DNA from: Streptomyces sp. DG2A-72
GTDB lineage: Bacteria > Actinomycetota > Actinomycetes > Streptomycetales > Streptomycetaceae
Direction: 5' to 3'
Length of the DNA: 64,000 nucleotides
NCBI RefSeq assembly: GCF_030499575.1
Contig: NZ_JASTLC010000001.1
Location: 7,898,001-7,962,000, forward strand
The notes under the pieces are model-generated. The model saw only the letters and a program-made list of their open reading frames with translations, did not search any database and was not told the DNA's origin. Below, in pieces: positions 62,452 through 64,000 of this stretch (positions are counted from its first letter, which is position 1; each line of letters starts with the position of its first letter). The translations under genes and the position numbers were made by a program.

Positions 62452-63647
62452 TGGTTCAGCCAGCCTGGGACACCCACCCGGAACCCCTCACCGTCGACTC
62501 CGCCCCCCGGCCCGAGTACGGCAGCGGCTCACTCGCCGACCTGCTCCCCACGCTGGCCGCCGGCATGGACGTACCCGGAATGACCGCGGCCATTGAGGAG
62601 CTGACCGCGGCCGACCGCAACTGCGTGTTCCTGATCGACGGCCTCGGCTGGGAGCAGCTGAAGGCGCACCCGCAGGACGCGCCCTTCATGACCTCCCTCA
62701 TCAGCAGCTCGCGCGGGGGCACGGGCCGTCCGCTCACCGCCGGATACCCGGCGACCACCGCGACCTCCCTCGCCTCCGTCGGCACCGGCCTGCCGCCGGG
62801 CGCCCACGGCCTGCCCGGATACACCGTCCGCAATCCGGCCACCGGCGAGCTGATGAACCAGCTGCGCTGGCATCCGTGGACCGCGCCGCGCCCCTGGCAG
62901 CCGTACCCCACGGTCTTCCAACTGGCCCAGGACGCGGGCGTGCACGCGGCTCAGGTGACCTCTCCCGCCTTCCAGAACACCCCGCTGACGAAGGTGGCGC
63001 TCAGCGGCGGAACGTTCCACGGGCGGCTGACCGGCGAGGACCGCATGGATCTCGCGGCCGAGCAACTGGCCGCCGGCGACCGCGCGCTCGTCTACACGTA
63101 CTACGCCGAACTCGACGGCGCCGGCCACCGCTTCGGCGTCGACTCCGACACCTGGCGCGGCCAGCTGATGTACGTCGACCGGCTGGTCCAGCGCCTCGCC
63201 GAGCAACTGCCGCCGCGCACCGCGCTGTACGTCACCGCGGACCACGGCATGATCGACATCCCCTTCGACGAGCAGCACCGCATCGACTTCGACGAGGACT
63301 GGGAACTGCGCGCCGGCGTCGCCCTGCTGGGCGGCGAGGGCCGCGCCCGCCACGTCTACGCGGTGCCGGGCGCCGAGAACGACGTACTGACCTGCTGGCG
63401 CGAGGTGCTCGGCGAGCAGTTCTGGGTGGCGTCGCGGGACGAGGCGCTCGCGGCGGGCTGGTTCGGGCAGCCCGGGGAATGCGACGAGCGGGTGTACGAC
63501 CGGATCGGCGACGTCGTCGCGGCGGCACGGGACGACGTACTGATCATCGCCTCGGAGCGGGAGCCGAAGGAGTCGGCGATGGTCGGCAACCACGGCTCGA
63601 TGACCCCTGCCGAGCAGCTGGTCCCGCTGCTCGAAGTACGCTCCTGA
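62451..63647 (+). CDS. Alkaline phosphatase-superfamily protein (nucleotide pyrophosphatase/PglZ-like)
   Basis: 398 residues. Metal-binding pattern of the superfamily: NCVFLIDGLGWEQL (Asp), YPATTATSLASVGTG (nucleophile Thr/Ser), VTADHGMIDI (Asp-His) and GNHGSMTP (His). The substrate could be a nucleotide, sugar-nucleotide or phosphodiester. Its ATG shares a base with the upstream stop. It precedes thymidine kinase by 43 bases in the same direction, so a nucleotide-salvage context is suggested. Confidence 0.85.
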   Translation: MVQPAWDTHPEPLTVDSAPRPEYGSGSLADLLPTLAAGMDVPGMTAAIEELTAADRNCVFLIDGLGWEQLKAHPQDAPFMTSLISSSRGGTGRPLTAGYPATTATSLASVGTGLPPGAHGLPGYTVRNPATGELMNQLRWHPWTAPRPWQPYPTVFQLAQDAGVHAAQVTSPAFQNTPLTKVALSGGTFHGRLTGEDRMDLAAEQLAAGDRALVYTYYAELDGAGHRFGVDSDTWRGQLMYVDRLVQRLAEQLPPRTALYVTADHGMIDIPFDEQHRIDFDEDWELRAGVALLGGEGRARHVYAVPGAENDVLTCWREVLGEQFWVASRDEALAAGWFGQPGECDERVYDRIGDVVAAARDDVLIIASEREPKESAMVGNHGSMTPAEQLVPLLEVRS

Positions 63648-63690
63648 CGCCCACTCTCGTAGATCCTTGCCGAAAGGTGCTCAACTCCCC

Positions 63691-64000
63691 ATGCCCGAGC
63701 TGGTGTTCTTCTCAGGGACGATGGACTGCGGGAAGTCAACTTTGGCGCTACAAATCGAACATAATCGATCGGCGCGTGGTCTGCAGGGGCTGATCTTCAC
63801 GCGTGACGACCGTGCGGGTGAGGGCAAGCTGTCGTCGCGTCTGGGGCTGGTGACCGACGCGGTGGAGGCCGGGCCGGGGCTGGATCTGTACGGGTATGTG
63901 GTGGAGCAGTTGTCTCGGGGTGGCCGGGTCGACTACGTGATCGTGGACGAGGCCCAGTTCCTGCTGTCCGGGCAGATCGACCAACTGGCCCGGATCGTGG
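63691..64000 (+). CDS. tdk: Thymidine kinase, N-terminal part (cut by right edge)
   Basis: 103 residues visible. Walker A SGTMDCGKSTLALQI (about 8-22) and Walker B DYVIVDEAQFLLSG (about 80-93) identify a type II thymidine kinase, which makes dTMP from thymidine and ATP. A GAAAGG lies upstream of the ATG. It continues off the right edge; the zinc-binding C-terminus is not in the window. Confidence 0.93.
   Translation, partial: MPELVFFSGTMDCGKSTLALQIEHNRSARGLQGLIFTRDDRAGEGKLSSRLGLVTDAVEAGPGLDLYGYVVEQLSRGGRVDYVIVDEAQFLLSGQIDQLARIV

Overview
The window is chromosomal DNA of a Streptomyces-type actinomycete. It has very high G+C, frequent GTG starts, many ATGA/GTGA gene overlaps, a c-di-AMP (ydaO) riboswitch in front of a cell-wall hydrolase, an IdeR/DmdR-type iron box, and a right-hand gene order (parE, sensor pairs, two citrate synthases, parC, two M16 peptidases, ptsH, pat-like gene, tdk) that, from memory, matches the Streptomyces coelicolor SCO5822-SCO5845 region. 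No tRNA, rRNA, CRISPR array or intact insertion sequence was seen.

Region 1 (1-12128, all minus strand) is a type VII secretion (ESX) operon read right to left: two small Esx-type proteins, a small partner protein, a 928-residue polymorphic toxin, a pentapeptide-repeat protein in the immunity position, a small membrane protein, EccD, a MinD-like ATPase, EccC and a protein cut by the left edge. The toxin appears to carry two enzymatic modules, a RelA/SpoT-like synthetase domain and a terminal putative nuclease domain. eccB, eccE and mycP are not in the window.

Region 2 (12578-31284) looks like a defence island. It holds (a) a four-gene, fully overlapping operon of a methyltransferase, a NACHT-like NTPase with a C-terminal formylglycine-generating-enzyme (FGE)/C-type-lectin-fold domain, a divergent cold-shock-domain protein and a CorA-like membrane protein; (b) a broken NB-ARC-type gene; (c) an unknown 538-residue protein; (d) a type I restriction-modification locus with two tandem complete HsdM genes, HsdS and HsdR; (e) a DUF262 protein coupled to an ABC/OLD-like ATPase with a TOPRIM domain; and (f) gene debris. 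The first operon is the best candidate here for an undescribed defence system.

Region 3 (31756-34504) is a transition zone with small or poorly known genes, a secreted trypsin-like protease and a small zinc-ribbon protein. Region 4 (34830-64000) is conserved core: topoisomerase IV (parE with an upstream TTA-containing mini-ORF, and parC), two two-component systems flanking a DUF485/acetate-symporter pair, an iron-regulated ferredoxin-like protein, divergent citrate synthases around a palindromic operator, a CobW-type GTPase, paired M16 peptidases, a riboswitch-controlled M23 endopeptidase, a GntR regulator facing HPr, a Pat-like protein acetyltransferase, a DUF5998 protein, an alkaline-phosphatase-fold enzyme and thymidine kinase (cut by the right edge).
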